Of a stretch of DNA of 64,000 bases, positions 7,966 through 16,537 are shown one piece after another (position 1 is the stretch's first letter; each line of letters begins with the position of its first letter). The stretch is taken from positions 13,112 to 77,111 of the forward strand of contig JAZTWX010000011.1 in assembly GCA_045636125.1 (NCBI GenBank), in the 5' to 3' direction. The stretch is from HGM04593 sp045636125. Its GTDB lineage: Bacteria; Bacteroidota; Bacteroidia; Bacteroidales; Bacteroidaceae. The translations under genes and the position numbers were made by a program. The notes beneath the pieces were generated by a model. The model saw only the letters and a list, made by a program, of their open reading frames with translations, had not been told where the DNA came from and did not search any database.

Positions 7966-10367
7966 TGCAACGCAGCTATTTTTTCACAAATATCGGCAGC
8001 CTCATCCTCACTCACGCCCACCTCCTGCAAAATGGCAAGAGCCTCATCGGCGGTTATCTTTTCAAAATCCTCGCCACGCGGAGTTATCACAAGGCCTGCA
8101 ACGTCGAGCGTTCCCGGGCTCACTAGGCGCTGCGCCTCACCCGCGGCAAAATAACACGCGGGGCGATGCTTTGCGCGCGGAATTACTATTGTAATATAGC
8201 CCTCGGCTGCGGTATAATACACAATCACATTCATTGGCGGCTCCTCGTCGCCATAGGCGGGCAACGCTGCCACCACGCGGTCCATAAGTTCCACCGAGCT
8301 GCTCACCTCCTTGGCAACCACCATAAAGAGCGGCACCACATAACCTGTAACGCTGAACACGCCACCCGACGGCTGCATATAGACGGGCTGCATAGTGTCG
8401 GCAACAGCACTGCTCCACTGCTCGCCAAGCAAAGGAATATCACTCACGCGCGCAGCCTGCAAATGGGCGTGGTCGGGAGCCGACGCACCACACTTTGCAC
8501 CATTGTAGAAAAGCGCTGTCCCCTGCCACTCTTTTGCAAGATGCAACGCATCGACATACATTGTAGCAAGGCGTTGAGGCAGGTGCTCCTTCAGCGGGAT
8601 AGTAAGATGGAAAGGTAATATGGGATAAGGGTTTACAAGCACCGTCAACGAACCGAGAGCCTCCATCGGCACCTGCTGTGCAGGGCGGTTCTTTTCGCAA
8701 AGGAAACAGGGGCGGGAGCCAACCGATACGCTGTCGACACGGGCACCGGTCGACACTATTCGTGCGGGGTTATATTGCAGGGTTATCCCGTTCCCCAGCT
8801 CACGTGTACGCACACCCTCAAGCGCCTTGTAACGGCCGGCCGCTTCGGGCCACGCAGCCAACTGCTCAGCGAAGAACGCATCAACCTGCGCTGCCGATGG
8901 AATGGACATTTTTTGCACAAGTTCGCAACGTGCCATAAGCTCGGCGGTGCGCAAAGAATCCTTGTAAGTATTGTGGGCGTTAACCTTTTCGTGGGAGAGT
9001 GCAGCGTCGGAGTTTCCGCCCCAGCGTCGGCACAGGTAGAGCACATCGTATATACGCCCTATGCGGTAGTTGCGCGAAATCTGTAACCCCACGGCATAAT
9101 CTTCGCCGTAACTAACATTGGGGAAACCCACCGAGCGTATAACGGGAGTGTAGAACGCACGCGGCGCACCCAATCCATTGATGCGCAACGCGTTGTTGCG
9201 GCCATTCTCTTCACTCCACTCACGGTGGTCAATCACACCGGGAGGCAGAGTATTCAGCTCAAAATCACAAATTCGGTACGAGCCTATGAGCATAGCACAC
9301 TGCTGCTTGTAGAACTCGTCGACAATGTGCTGCAGAGTATTTTCGGAGCTGTAGAGATCGTCGCTGTCGAGCTGCACGGCGAAACGGCCGCACAAAGGGC
9401 TGTTCACCGCCTCGTTCCAGCAGCCGCCAATTCCAAGGTCGGTGCGCGTGGGAATTATATGCACCACACGGCTGTCGCCGAAACCATCAATAATTTCCGA
9501 TGTTCCGTCGGTCGAGTGGTTGTCCACAACAATTATATTAAACGGGAAAGTGGTCTTTTGAGTGAGCACCGAGCCTATCGCATCGGCAATTGTGGATGCA
9601 CGGTTAAGCACCGGAATAACCACCGACGCCTCAACGGCAAAATCACCCTCACACAGGTCTATAGGCGTATATTTGCACGCAGGCAGGCAACCACCTATCA
9701 TTTTAAGGTGAGCCGTACACACACGCTCCATCTCCACCTGAACCTCGCGCTGGGCAGGGTTCACATAATCGAACTGTTTTTCGCCACTCTTGCGGTTGTC
9801 CCTTTCGGGCTCGGTGTACAAATAGTCGCAATAATGATACACAGCACCCTTGCGGCTCAAGGCAAGGCGCAACTGATAAAGACCGGCATATTTATATTCT
9901 TCAAGCAGTTCGGCCATACACTCTTTGAGGGCGCTTGTCCTGAAAAGCAGCAACGAACCAAAGTCAAAGTCGTTGCGCAGGCTCCCCGACGCGTATTCTA
10001 TAGTTGGTGCATCGGTCACCACACCATCGACGCTCTTGCGGTAGTGCGCATAGGCCATCGTCGCACCGGCCGGCACTGAATCGACAAGAGCCCACACCTT
10101 TTCAACATCAACATCAAGACCGGACTTTGCACAAAAGAGCACATAGTCGGCCGTTGCACGAGCGGCAACATTCTTAAAAAAAGCTGTTGACACAAGCGAA
10201 TCGGTTTGCAGCAAAAAAACCTTGTCGTGCAAGGGAGCATCAACGGCACCGGCACTTAACAGGTATAAACCTTTCACTCGCGAGTCAGCCGCACAACGCT
10301 CGACAAGCGAAGCGCCAAGCGCATCGGCCTCAAAAGGTAAAAAAAGTTCTATTTCGGGCTTTTTCAT
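7962..10367 (-). CDS. Family 2 glycosyltransferase fused to a HIT-like DUF4922 domain
   Basis: The 801-residue product has at least two recognisable parts. Residues about 240-430 form a GT-A glycosyltransferase family 2 domain (VEASVVIPVLNRASTIADAI, VVDNHSTDGTSEII, QLDSDDLYS). Residues about 530-790 resemble DUF4922/GDP-galactose phosphorylase-like HIT proteins: RPCFLCEKNRPAQQ, a PFHLTIPLKEHLPQ segment, and PDHAHLQA near residue 632, which gives the HxHxQ nucleotidyl-transfer motif. Residues 1-230 may be a degenerate second transferase domain. The fusion suggests that one protein both handles a nucleotide sugar or its phosphorolysis and transfers a sugar; the substrate cannot be read from sequence. 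It is the first gene of a two-gene operon with the SpoIID-like protein. Confidence 0.8.
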   Translation of the reverse strand: MKKPEIELFLPFEADALGASLVERCAADSRVKGLYLLSAGAVDAPLHDKVFLLQTDSLVSTAFFKNVAARATADYVLFCAKSGLDVDVEKVWALVDSVPAGATMAYAHYRKSVDGVVTDAPTIEYASGSLRNDFDFGSLLLFRTSALKECMAELLEEYKYAGLYQLRLALSRKGAVYHYCDYLYTEPERDNRKSGEKQFDYVNPAQREVQVEMERVCTAHLKMIGGCLPACKYTPIDLCEGDFAVEASVVIPVLNRASTIADAIGSVLTQKTTFPFNIIVVDNHSTDGTSEIIDGFGDSRVVHIIPTRTDLGIGGCWNEAVNSPLCGRFAVQLDSDDLYSSENTLQHIVDEFYKQQCAMLIGSYRICDFELNTLPPGVIDHREWSEENGRNNALRINGLGAPRAFYTPVIRSVGFPNVSYGEDYAVGLQISRNYRIGRIYDVLYLCRRWGGNSDAALSHEKVNAHNTYKDSLRTAELMARCELVQKMSIPSAAQVDAFFAEQLAAWPEAAGRYKALEGVRTRELGNGITLQYNPARIVSTGARVDSVSVGSRPCFLCEKNRPAQQVPMEALGSLTVLVNPYPILPFHLTIPLKEHLPQRLATMYVDALHLAKEWQGTALFYNGAKCGASAPDHAHLQAARVSDIPLLGEQWSSAVADTMQPVYMQPSGGVFSVTGYVVPLFMVVAKEVSSSVELMDRVVAALPAYGDEEPPMNVIVYYTAAEGYITIVIPRAKHRPACYFAAGEAQRLVSPGTLDVAGLVITPRGEDFEKITADEALAILQEVGVSEDEAADICEKIAALQ

Positions 10368-10411
10368 TATATTGGCGAAATTAAAAATTTTATCACTTGA
10401 ATTCCATAAAA

Positions 10412-10419
10412 CAAAAATA
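10412..10419 (-). promoter_or_regulatory. Candidate -7 element for the glycosyltransferase/SpoIID operon
   Basis: The minus strand reads TATTTTTG here, a match to TAnnTTTG, 45 nt upstream of the glycosyltransferase start. No good TTG element is seen 19-21 nt further upstream, so this is a weak call. Confidence 0.35.
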
Positions 10420-10495
10420 GAATGTTTTTCTAAAATTCAGAATAATTTATTGCGAAAATAGCAAAAAACAGATTCAATGTCATTAAAAAAGTTAC

Positions 10496-10531
10496 TAAAA
10501 AAGAGAAAGTTCGGCCTGGCCGAACTTTCTC
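10496..10531 (-). terminator. Intrinsic terminator after the coiled-coil gene
   Basis: Positions 10503-10531 form a perfect inverted repeat with 14-nt arms (GAGAAAGTTCGGCC and its complement) around a single T. On the minus strand it is followed by six T residues (complement of 10497-10502). It lies 47 nt beyond the stop of the gene at 10578-11228. Confidence 0.85.
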
Positions 10532-10577
10532 CGTCTTAAACACACAACCGCATTTTGCGGTCCGGATATTGTCTAAA

Positions 10578-11228
10578 TTACTTTTTCTTCATTGTAAACA
10601 TTCCAAAAACCTTTGAATACATCTCCTTTATATTAGCGAAAATATTACCATAAGTAGGACAAAGGACTCTGTCAATATCTTCGGCCAAACGGTCATATTC
10701 GGGTTCACCGGCTCTAAGCTTCACAAGAGTCTCTATTTTGCCAAGGTCATCGCCATACCCCTTCTCAATAGCATATTTTACAATTTTATTAAGTTCGTTC
10801 GAATCTTTTGTATAGTTAAAGCTTGATATAATCGTATCAATATCCTTTTCCGATGGTTTCGGACCATTATTGTCTTTCAAACCCAACGAGAAGAAGCCCG
10901 ACTCCGATTCGCGACAAGCGGTCAATTTCCTATAAGCATCAAACGTTCCGGTATCGGCCAATTCCTGAAGTTTCTCTATAGCCCCAGACTTTGCCTCAAG
11001 GTCTATTGCATACTTTTTGGTACGTTCCTGCTCTTTTACAATATCAAGTTCAGCCTTGGCTTTCACCTCCTCGGCCTTCATATTATAATAAGCCTGGTCG
11101 CTTACTGCACTTGCCTCTTTCTTTCGAGCTTCTGCAAGCGCCTCATTTCCTTTACGAAGTTCCTTGGCAGCATCCTTGGAAACGTGAGTGTGATTGTGAT
11201 TGTGATTTTCGGTTTTAAAAAGTCCCAT
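10578..11228 (-). CDS. Hypothetical coiled-coil protein with His/Asn-rich N-terminus
   Basis: I do not recognise the family of this 216-residue protein. The N-terminus MGLFKTENHNHNHTHVSK carries alternating His and Asn, a possible metal-binding tag. Residues about 20-95 are rich in Ala, Lys and Glu (KELRKGNEALAEARKKE, VKAKAELDIVKEQE) and should form a coiled coil. The rest looks like a small helical domain (SEKDIDTIISSFNYTKDS, DRLAEDIDRVLCPTYG). There is no signal peptide or membrane helix, so it is probably cytoplasmic. Codon use is visibly more AT-rich than in its neighbours, and it stands alone between a strong terminator and the MITE, which is consistent with horizontal acquisition. Confidence 0.7.
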   Translation of the reverse strand: MGLFKTENHNHNHTHVSKDAAKELRKGNEALAEARKKEASAVSDQAYYNMKAEEVKAKAELDIVKEQERTKKYAIDLEAKSGAIEKLQELADTGTFDAYRKLTACRESESGFFSLGLKDNNGPKPSEKDIDTIISSFNYTKDSNELNKIVKYAIEKGYGDDLGKIETLVKLRAGEPEYDRLAEDIDRVLCPTYGNIFANIKEMYSKVFGMFTMKKK

Positions 11229-11261
11229 ATTACATTAAATTTAAATAATTGAAAACTGCGG

Positions 11262-11269
11262 CAAAAATA
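11262..11269 (-). promoter_or_regulatory. Candidate -7 element for the coiled-coil gene
   Basis: The minus strand reads TATTTTTG 34 nt upstream of the ATG at 11228, matching TAnnTTTG. No clear TTG element is present at the expected distance. Confidence 0.35.
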
Positions 11270-11325
11270 ACCAGATTTAATTTTACCCCCCTATTTTTAG
11301 TTAACGTTTGTTAAATCTAAGGAAT

Positions 11326-11519
11326 TTAGAAGCTGTTTGAATTTATATCCTTGAAATTTTTATAGAACTTTTTTAGATTGTTTTTTCATTTTTTTAAGGC
11401 GCATAGCGGGCTATGCAACTACGAAAAGGGAAAAACAGGCAAAAAAGGGCATAAAAAGACAAGCACTTCTTGCAGACAATGTAAATAATATTTTTGAAAG
11501 AAATTCAAACAGTTTCTAA
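11326..11519. repeat. MITE-like element with 19-bp terminal inverted repeats
   Basis: A 194-bp AT-rich element is bounded by TTAGAAGCTGTTTGAATTT (11326-11344) and its inverted copy at 11501-11519, identical at 18 of 19 positions. Near its middle is a small hairpin, GCATAG-CGGG-CTATGC (11401-11416), and the two halves can pair imperfectly over much of their length. It holds no open frame of note. This is the structure of a foldback or miniature inverted-repeat element. I recall similar sequences recurring between genes in Bacteroides genomes, but that needs a search. No clear target-site duplication is visible. Confidence 0.65.
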
Positions 11520-11806
11520 TCTAATATCGTTTGTGACTCAACACATTTGAGACACACTGTAAATGCAGTTTTACAACAAACATTGCACAAGACTCCCCGG
11601 CAACCGAATTTCAAAAGCCTAATTATCTAAAAAAAGCTCTTTACCGCAACGTAACAGCAACAAAAGCACAAGGATTTTCAATTTGGGATGTATAAATATT
11701 AAATATTCAATATTATTTATTGGTTAAGAAAGAAAAAACCACTTTTTTGCATTATCTTCGCAGAAATATAAAGGTTACACGCCAACCGCAAAAACAAAGA
11801 AAAAGA

Positions 11807-12847
11807 ATGGAGGCTAAGAAAGGGAAACTTTTAGGAATGACGCTCGACACGCTTAAAGAAGCTGTAAAGGAGGCCGGGATGCCCGCCTTCACTGCCAAGC
11901 AGATAGCCGACTGGGTGTACAAGAAACGCGTACGCACCATTGACGAAATGTCGAATATATCGATAAAAAACAGGGAGAAGCTTGCGCAGATGTTCGAGAT
12001 TGGCTACAGCGCTCCTGCCGATGCAGCACGTTCAATCGACGGCACAATAAAATACCTGTATAAGGTAGAGAACGAACATTATGTCGAAGCTGTCTACATC
12101 CCCGACGGCGAACGCGCTACCCTGTGCGTGTCGTGTCAGGTGGGCTGCAAGATGAACTGCCTTTTCTGTATGACAGGCAAGCAGAAATACACAGCAAGCC
12201 TCAGTGCCAACGAAATTCTTAACCAGATATTCGCCCTGCCCGAACACGACAAGCTCACGAACATAGTGTTTATGGGAATGGGCGAGCCCTGCGACAACCT
12301 CGACAACATATTAAAGACCATTGAGGTTCTCACAGCCGACTATGGCCTCGGGTGGAGCCCCCACCGAATAACAGTTTCGTCGGTGGGAGTGCGCAAGGGG
12401 CTCAAAAGACTGCTCGATGCCGGTGACTACCACATTGCAATAAGCCTTCACCACCCGCTGCCCGCTGCCCGCGCCGAAATTATGCCGGCAGAGCGCGGAT
12501 ACTCTATCACCGAAATTGTGGAGCTGCTCAAGGAGTACGACTTCAGCCACCAGCGCCGCCTCACGTTCGAATACATTGTGTTCAAGGGGGTGAACGAGAC
12601 ACTCTCCCACGCCCGCAAGCTGCTGCAGCTGCTCGCCGGGCTCGACTGTCGCATAAACCTCATACGCTACCACGCAATCCCCGGCGTTCCCCTGGATGGA
12701 GTCGACGAGGAGGGTATGATACAGCTGCGCGACTATCTCACGAAGAACGGCCTCTTCACCACCATAAGAGCATCGCGCGGCGAGGACATTTTTGCCGCCT
12801 GCGGAATGTTGTCGACACTTAAAAAATCGCAAGAAGAATATAACTAA
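11807..12847 (+). CDS. rlmN: RlmN, dual-specificity rRNA/tRNA adenine-C2 methyltransferase
   Basis: This radical SAM enzyme methylates C2 of A2503 in 23S rRNA and A37 of some tRNAs. From the ATG at 11807 it has 346 residues, the usual size; an upstream in-frame start would add 29 basic residues with no family counterpart. The iron-sulfur cysteines are C114, C118 and C121 in VGCKMNCLFCMTGKQ. C107 (TLCVSCQVGC) aligns with E. coli C118, and the methyl-carrying cysteine is C332 in AACGML. GMGEPCDNLDN is the SAM-binding segment. It heads a plus-strand run with the DUF4837 lipoprotein and pdxA. Confidence 0.96.
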   Translation: MEAKKGKLLGMTLDTLKEAVKEAGMPAFTAKQIADWVYKKRVRTIDEMSNISIKNREKLAQMFEIGYSAPADAARSIDGTIKYLYKVENEHYVEAVYIPDGERATLCVSCQVGCKMNCLFCMTGKQKYTASLSANEILNQIFALPEHDKLTNIVFMGMGEPCDNLDNILKTIEVLTADYGLGWSPHRITVSSVGVRKGLKRLLDAGDYHIAISLHHPLPAARAEIMPAERGYSITEIVELLKEYDFSHQRRLTFEYIVFKGVNETLSHARKLLQLLAGLDCRINLIRYHAIPGVPLDGVDEEGMIQLRDYLTKNGLFTTIRASRGEDIFAACGMLSTLKKSQEEYN

Positions 12848-12858
12848 AATAATAGATT

Positions 12859-13908
12859 ATGAAAAAACTGTTCATTATCATTGCAACCGCAATAATTACC
12901 GCCGCCTGTGGCGACGGAAACACATCGTTGCTAATGCCCGCATCGAGCGGCCTCCCCTACGAGGTTCTTGTAGTGTGCGACGAAAATGTATGGCAGGCAC
13001 CCGCCGGCCGCGCACTCTTCGACGTGCTCGACACCGATGTTCCCGCCCTTCCCCAGTCGGAGCGTTCATTCAGAATATCGCACACCGCCCCTACAGCGTT
13101 CAGCCGCCTGCTCAAATCGTTCCGTAACGTAATTGAGGTGAAGATAGACCGCACACAGTACACACAGACAAAGTTCAAGTACTCAAAAGACAAATTTGCG
13201 CAGCCGCAAATAATACTCACCATACAGTCTCCCAGCGCGACCGACCTCGAGGAGTATGTAAAGAAGAACGCTCAGGTCATTATAGACTTCCTCACATCGG
13301 CCGAAATGAACCGCGAGCTTGCCGACCTCAAGAAAAAGCACAGCGCACAGTTCATGGACTCTATAAAGAGCAAGTTCGGCTGCGAAATGTATATTCCCCG
13401 CAACATACGCGGCATAAAGAGCGGCAAGGATTTCTTGTGGGCGTCGGACATTTCGAACCACAACAGCAGCATACAGAACTTTGTGGTGTACAGCTACCCC
13501 TACACCAGCGTAGACAATTTCTCGCGCGAGAACTACATTCAGAAGCGCGACTCAATAATGAAGATAAACATCCCCGGCAACCGCCCCGACCGTTATATGG
13601 CAACCGACACAATGTTTGTAGACCTTTTCGACACCGAGTACCGCCAGCGCTATATGCAGGTGGCAAAAGGGTTGTGGCAGATGGAGAACGATATGATGGG
13701 TGGCCCGTTCGTGTCGCATCAGGTGGTGGACGAAAAGAACGGCCGCATTATTGTGGCGGAGGCATTTATTTATGCACCCAACAAGAAGAAGGGCGACCTA
13801 ATGCGCAAGCTCGAAGCGGCACTCTTCTCGCTTAAACTGCCCGCCGACAAGGAGATTGAAAACAGCATACATATACCCGAGGTTGTTGTTGACACCGAAA
13901 ACAATTAA
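12859..13908 (+). CDS. DUF4837 family lipoprotein
   Basis: The 349-residue protein begins with a lipoprotein signal peptide (MKKLFIIIATAIITAACGDG), with the lipobox Cys at residue 17. YEVLVVCDENVWQ, the central TQTKFKYSKDKFAQPQ and the YSYPYTSVDNFSRENY region match what I know as DUF4837 of Bacteroidota, whose function is not established. It probably sits in the inner or outer membrane facing the periplasm. It begins 11 nt after rlmN and ends 13 nt before pdxA, so all three are likely co-transcribed. The link may simply be conserved gene order. Confidence 0.8.
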   Translation: MKKLFIIIATAIITAACGDGNTSLLMPASSGLPYEVLVVCDENVWQAPAGRALFDVLDTDVPALPQSERSFRISHTAPTAFSRLLKSFRNVIEVKIDRTQYTQTKFKYSKDKFAQPQIILTIQSPSATDLEEYVKKNAQVIIDFLTSAEMNRELADLKKKHSAQFMDSIKSKFGCEMYIPRNIRGIKSGKDFLWASDISNHNSSIQNFVVYSYPYTSVDNFSRENYIQKRDSIMKINIPGNRPDRYMATDTMFVDLFDTEYRQRYMQVAKGLWQMENDMMGGPFVSHQVVDEKNGRIIVAEAFIYAPNKKKGDLMRKLEAALFSLKLPADKEIENSIHIPEVVVDTENN

Positions 13909-13921
13909 AAATAAAAGAGAT

Positions 13922-15019
13922 ATGAGCGAAAAACGCAAAATTCGCGTTGGTATAACACAAGGAGATATCAACGGCATAGGATACGAGATAATTTTCAAGA
14001 CATTCTCCACCCCCGAGATGTTCGAAATATGCACCCCCATAGTATACGGTTCACCCAAGGCTGCAGCCTACCACCGCAAGGCCCTTGAAATGGAAACAGG
14101 CTACAACGCTGTGGAGAACCTCAACGATATTATGGACGGCAAGCTCAATATCATAAACTGCAACAGCGACGAACTGCGCATAGAGCTTGGCAACACCACA
14201 AAAGAGGCAGGGCTTGCAGCTTTTGAAGCACTCGAGAGAGCCGTCAGGGACTACAAGGAGGGCAAAATCGATGTTCTTGTTACAGCACCCATAAACAAAA
14301 GCACCATACAGAACGACGATTTTCACTTCCCCGGCCACACCGAATACCTGCAGGAGCGTTGCGGCGGCGACGAAAAATCGCTTATGCTCCTTTGCAGCGG
14401 CAGCCTGCGCGTAGCAGTTGCAACATCGCACCTTGCCTTGCGCGATGTTCCTGCAGCCATAACCCCAGAACTCCTGGAGGAGAAACTCACAATTCTCAAC
14501 CGCAGCCTTGTAGAGGATTTCAACATCGACGCCCCCAAGATTGCAGTGCTCTCGCTCAACCCCCACGCCGGCGACAACGGCCTTTTGGGCAACGAGGAGA
14601 TTGAGACAATAACACCCACCATAAGAAAGATGAACGACAGTGGCATCTTCTGCTACGGCCCCTTTGCAGCCGACGGCTTTATGGGCAGCGGCAACTACAA
14701 CCGCTTCGACGCAATCCTGGCAATGTACCACGACCAGGGCCTCGCACCCTTGAAGGCTCTCGGTATGAACGATGGGATAAACTTCACCGCCGGCCTCTCC
14801 ATTGTGCGCACATCGCCCGCCCACGGCGTTGCCTACGACATTGCAGGCAAGGGCCTTGCCGACGAGAACTCCTTCCGCCAGGCAATTTACGCAGCCATCG
14901 ACATCTTCCGCAACCGTAAAATGTACAACGAGGCTCGCCGCCGTCCCTTGCAGAAACTCTATTTTGAAAAGCGCGACGACAGCAACCGCTTGAACCTGCA
15001 ACAGAGCGACAACGACTGA
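13922..15019 (+). CDS. pdxA: PdxA, 4-hydroxythreonine-4-phosphate dehydrogenase
   Basis: PdxA oxidises 4-phosphohydroxy-L-threonine with NAD in the DXP-dependent branch of pyridoxal phosphate synthesis. From ATG 13922 the protein has 365 residues. Family signatures include VGITQGDINGIGYEI at the N-terminus, VTAPINKS, the metal-binding HFPGHTEYL, LSLNPHAGDNG, MYHDQGLAPLKAL and TSPAHGVAYDIAGKG. An in-frame ATG at 13856 lies inside the DUF4837 gene and is unlikely. It is directly followed (1 nt) by a nucleotidyltransferase gene, which ties it to the head-group-like cassette, although its chemistry need not be connected. Confidence 0.95.
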   Translation: MSEKRKIRVGITQGDINGIGYEIIFKTFSTPEMFEICTPIVYGSPKAAAYHRKALEMETGYNAVENLNDIMDGKLNIINCNSDELRIELGNTTKEAGLAAFEALERAVRDYKEGKIDVLVTAPINKSTIQNDDFHFPGHTEYLQERCGGDEKSLMLLCSGSLRVAVATSHLALRDVPAAITPELLEEKLTILNRSLVEDFNIDAPKIAVLSLNPHAGDNGLLGNEEIETITPTIRKMNDSGIFCYGPFAADGFMGSGNYNRFDAILAMYHDQGLAPLKALGMNDGINFTAGLSIVRTSPAHGVAYDIAGKGLADENSFRQAIYAAIDIFRNRKMYNEARRRPLQKLYFEKRDDSNRLNLQQSDND

Positions 15020-15020
15020 T

Positions 15021-15722
15021 ATGAAATTTGCGATAATAGCAGCAGGAGAGGGCTCGCGCCTTGCAAGTGAAGGCATAAAAAGCCCCAAGCCCTTAATTCA
15101 ACTACAAGGCGTTCCCATCATAGAACGCCTTGTAAAAATTTTTATGCGCAACAATGCAAGCAGCATAAGCATAATAATAAACAAGCAGCAGCCGCAGACA
15201 CAGGAGCTGCTGCAGAAGCTGCAGGAGCGTTACCCCATAAACCTAGTGATTGAGGACACGCCAAGTTCAATGCACAGCCTGCACGCACTTGCGCCTCACC
15301 TGCAGGGCGAAGAGAAATTCTGCCTCACCACGGTGGACACGCTCTTCAAAGAGTATGAATTTGCAAACTACATTGCTCTGCTGCAGAATTTCGAGGGCGA
15401 CGGCATAATGGCAGTAACCGACTATATCGACGACGAAAAACCACTCTATGTCGACACCGACAGCACCCTGCGCATTACCGCATTCAGCGACAAGCGCAAC
15501 CCAGGCAACCGCTACATTTCGGGCGGTATATACGGTCTTTCGCCCCGCGCACTGCAAACACTCGCGCACTGCATTGAACAGGGCGAGGCACGTATGCGCA
15601 ATTTCCAGCGCGCCCTCATTGCCGACGGCTTCAACCTGAAAGCGCACCCCTTTGGGAAGATAATCGACATTGACCACGCCGACGACATTGCGAAGGCCGA
15701 AAAATTCCTTGCCGAAGAATGA
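15021..15722 (+). CDS. Nucleotidyltransferase (sugar- or polyol-phosphate type)
   Basis: The 233-residue protein opens with MKFAIIAAGEGSRLASEG and SPKPLIQLQG, the GxGxR...PKPL signature of the GT-A-like nucleotidyltransferases that make NDP-sugars or CDP-activated alcohols. A TTVDTLFKEYE segment probably carries the metal-binding Asp. Such enzymes couple NTP to a phosphorylated sugar, inositol or choline-like alcohol and release pyrophosphate. Its gene overlaps the ATP-grasp gene by four bases, and a CDP-alcohol phosphatidyltransferase follows, so a CDP-alcohol product is a reasonable inference. The donor nucleotide and acceptor cannot be read from sequence. Confidence 0.85.
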   Translation: MKFAIIAAGEGSRLASEGIKSPKPLIQLQGVPIIERLVKIFMRNNASSISIIINKQQPQTQELLQKLQERYPINLVIEDTPSSMHSLHALAPHLQGEEKFCLTTVDTLFKEYEFANYIALLQNFEGDGIMAVTDYIDDEKPLYVDTDSTLRITAFSDKRNPGNRYISGGIYGLSPRALQTLAHCIEQGEARMRNFQRALIADGFNLKAHPFGKIIDIDHADDIAKAEKFLAEE

Positions 15723-16537
15723 AGATAGCAACCATTGCCCGCGACGCCGAGCACTCACCGCAAATGCAGACAAACGACGCAGCCATTCTCGCCTGTGTCG
15801 AGAGGGAGCTTGCCGCTGCCGGGCACCGGGTTCATAGGATATCACCCGCAGAACTTTCCTGCAACAATTACGACATTGTGGTGCATATGTCTCGCACCCC
15901 CGCCACCCTGCAACTGCTTGAGGAGGCCGAAGCACGTGGCTGCACAGTGGTCAACAGCCCGGTCTCCGTGAGAAACTGCTCACGCACGGCGCTGGTAAAG
16001 ATTCTGCAAGAGAACAATATTCCGCAACCACCGTTCACCACAGGAAACGGTGTGCACCTTGCGCAATACCCCTGCTGGGTAAAAAAGGGCGAGGGCTGGT
16101 CAACAGCCAAAGGCGATGTTGCCTTTGCGCCCGACAAAGAGAGCGCAGCCGCGGCTGTGGAAAGAATAAAGAAAGAGCACGCCTGCGACAGCGTTGTGTG
16201 CAGCCACATTGCCGGCGACATTATAAAATTCTACGGCGTGGGCAACAGTTTCTTCACCCACTCCTACCCGCAGCCGGGAAAGACAAAATTCAACCTCGAA
16301 GCCATCAACGGCACACCGCAGTACCACCCCTTCGACAGCGACACGCTCGCGCACATTGCAGCAAAGGCGGCACGCGCACTGGGGCTTACAATATTCGGCG
16401 GCGATGCAATAATAACCGCACAAGGCGAAATTTTCATCATCGACATTAACGATTTTCCAAGCTTTTCGGCCGTGCGCAAAGAGGCCGCTGCACAAATAGC
16501 AAAAACAGTAATAAACACAAAACCAAAAAGCGAATGA
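15719..16537 (+). CDS. ATP-grasp superfamily protein
   Basis: The 272-residue protein looks like a compact RimK-type ATP-grasp enzyme. An N-terminal Rossmann-like part (IARDAEHSPQMQTND, YDIVVHMSRTP) precedes the ATP-grasp fold, with PCWVKKGEGWSTAKGDVAF, SHIAGDIIKFYGVG, GLTIFGGDAIITAQGEIFIIDINDFPS and the metal-binding Asp/Asn of DINDFPS. ATP-grasp ligases join a carboxylate to an amine, thiol or hydroxyl through an acyl-phosphate. It overlaps its neighbours on both sides by ATGA, so it is part of a translationally coupled set with the nucleotidyltransferase and CDP-alcohol enzyme. Its substrate is unknown; kinase-like ATP-grasp activity (phosphorylating a polyol) is also possible. Confidence 0.8.
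   Translation: MKIATIARDAEHSPQMQTNDAAILACVERELAAAGHRVHRISPAELSCNNYDIVVHMSRTPATLQLLEEAEARGCTVVNSPVSVRNCSRTALVKILQENNIPQPPFTTGNGVHLAQYPCWVKKGEGWSTAKGDVAFAPDKESAAAAVERIKKEHACDSVVCSHIAGDIIKFYGVGNSFFTHSYPQPGKTKFNLEAINGTPQYHPFDSDTLAHIAAKAARALGLTIFGGDAIITAQGEIFIIDINDFPSFSAVRKEAAAQIAKTVINTKPKSE

Larger units (their letters stand above)
11229..11806. other. Gene-free interval between the divergent coiled-coil gene and rlmN
   Basis: These 578 bp contain the upstream region of the minus-strand coiled-coil gene, the MITE-like element at 11326-11519, and the rlmN leader. A sequence TATCTTCG at 11753-11760, preceded by ATT and followed by CA, may act as a -7 element for rlmN; the same ATTATCTTCGCA string recurs upstream of the alpha/beta hydrolase at 43410. 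Nothing else is evident. Confidence 0.5.

Noticed and set aside
14051..15088. A 345-codon minus-strand open frame in pdxA
   Set aside because: Antisense shadow of PdxA, whose catalytic motifs are all on the plus strand.
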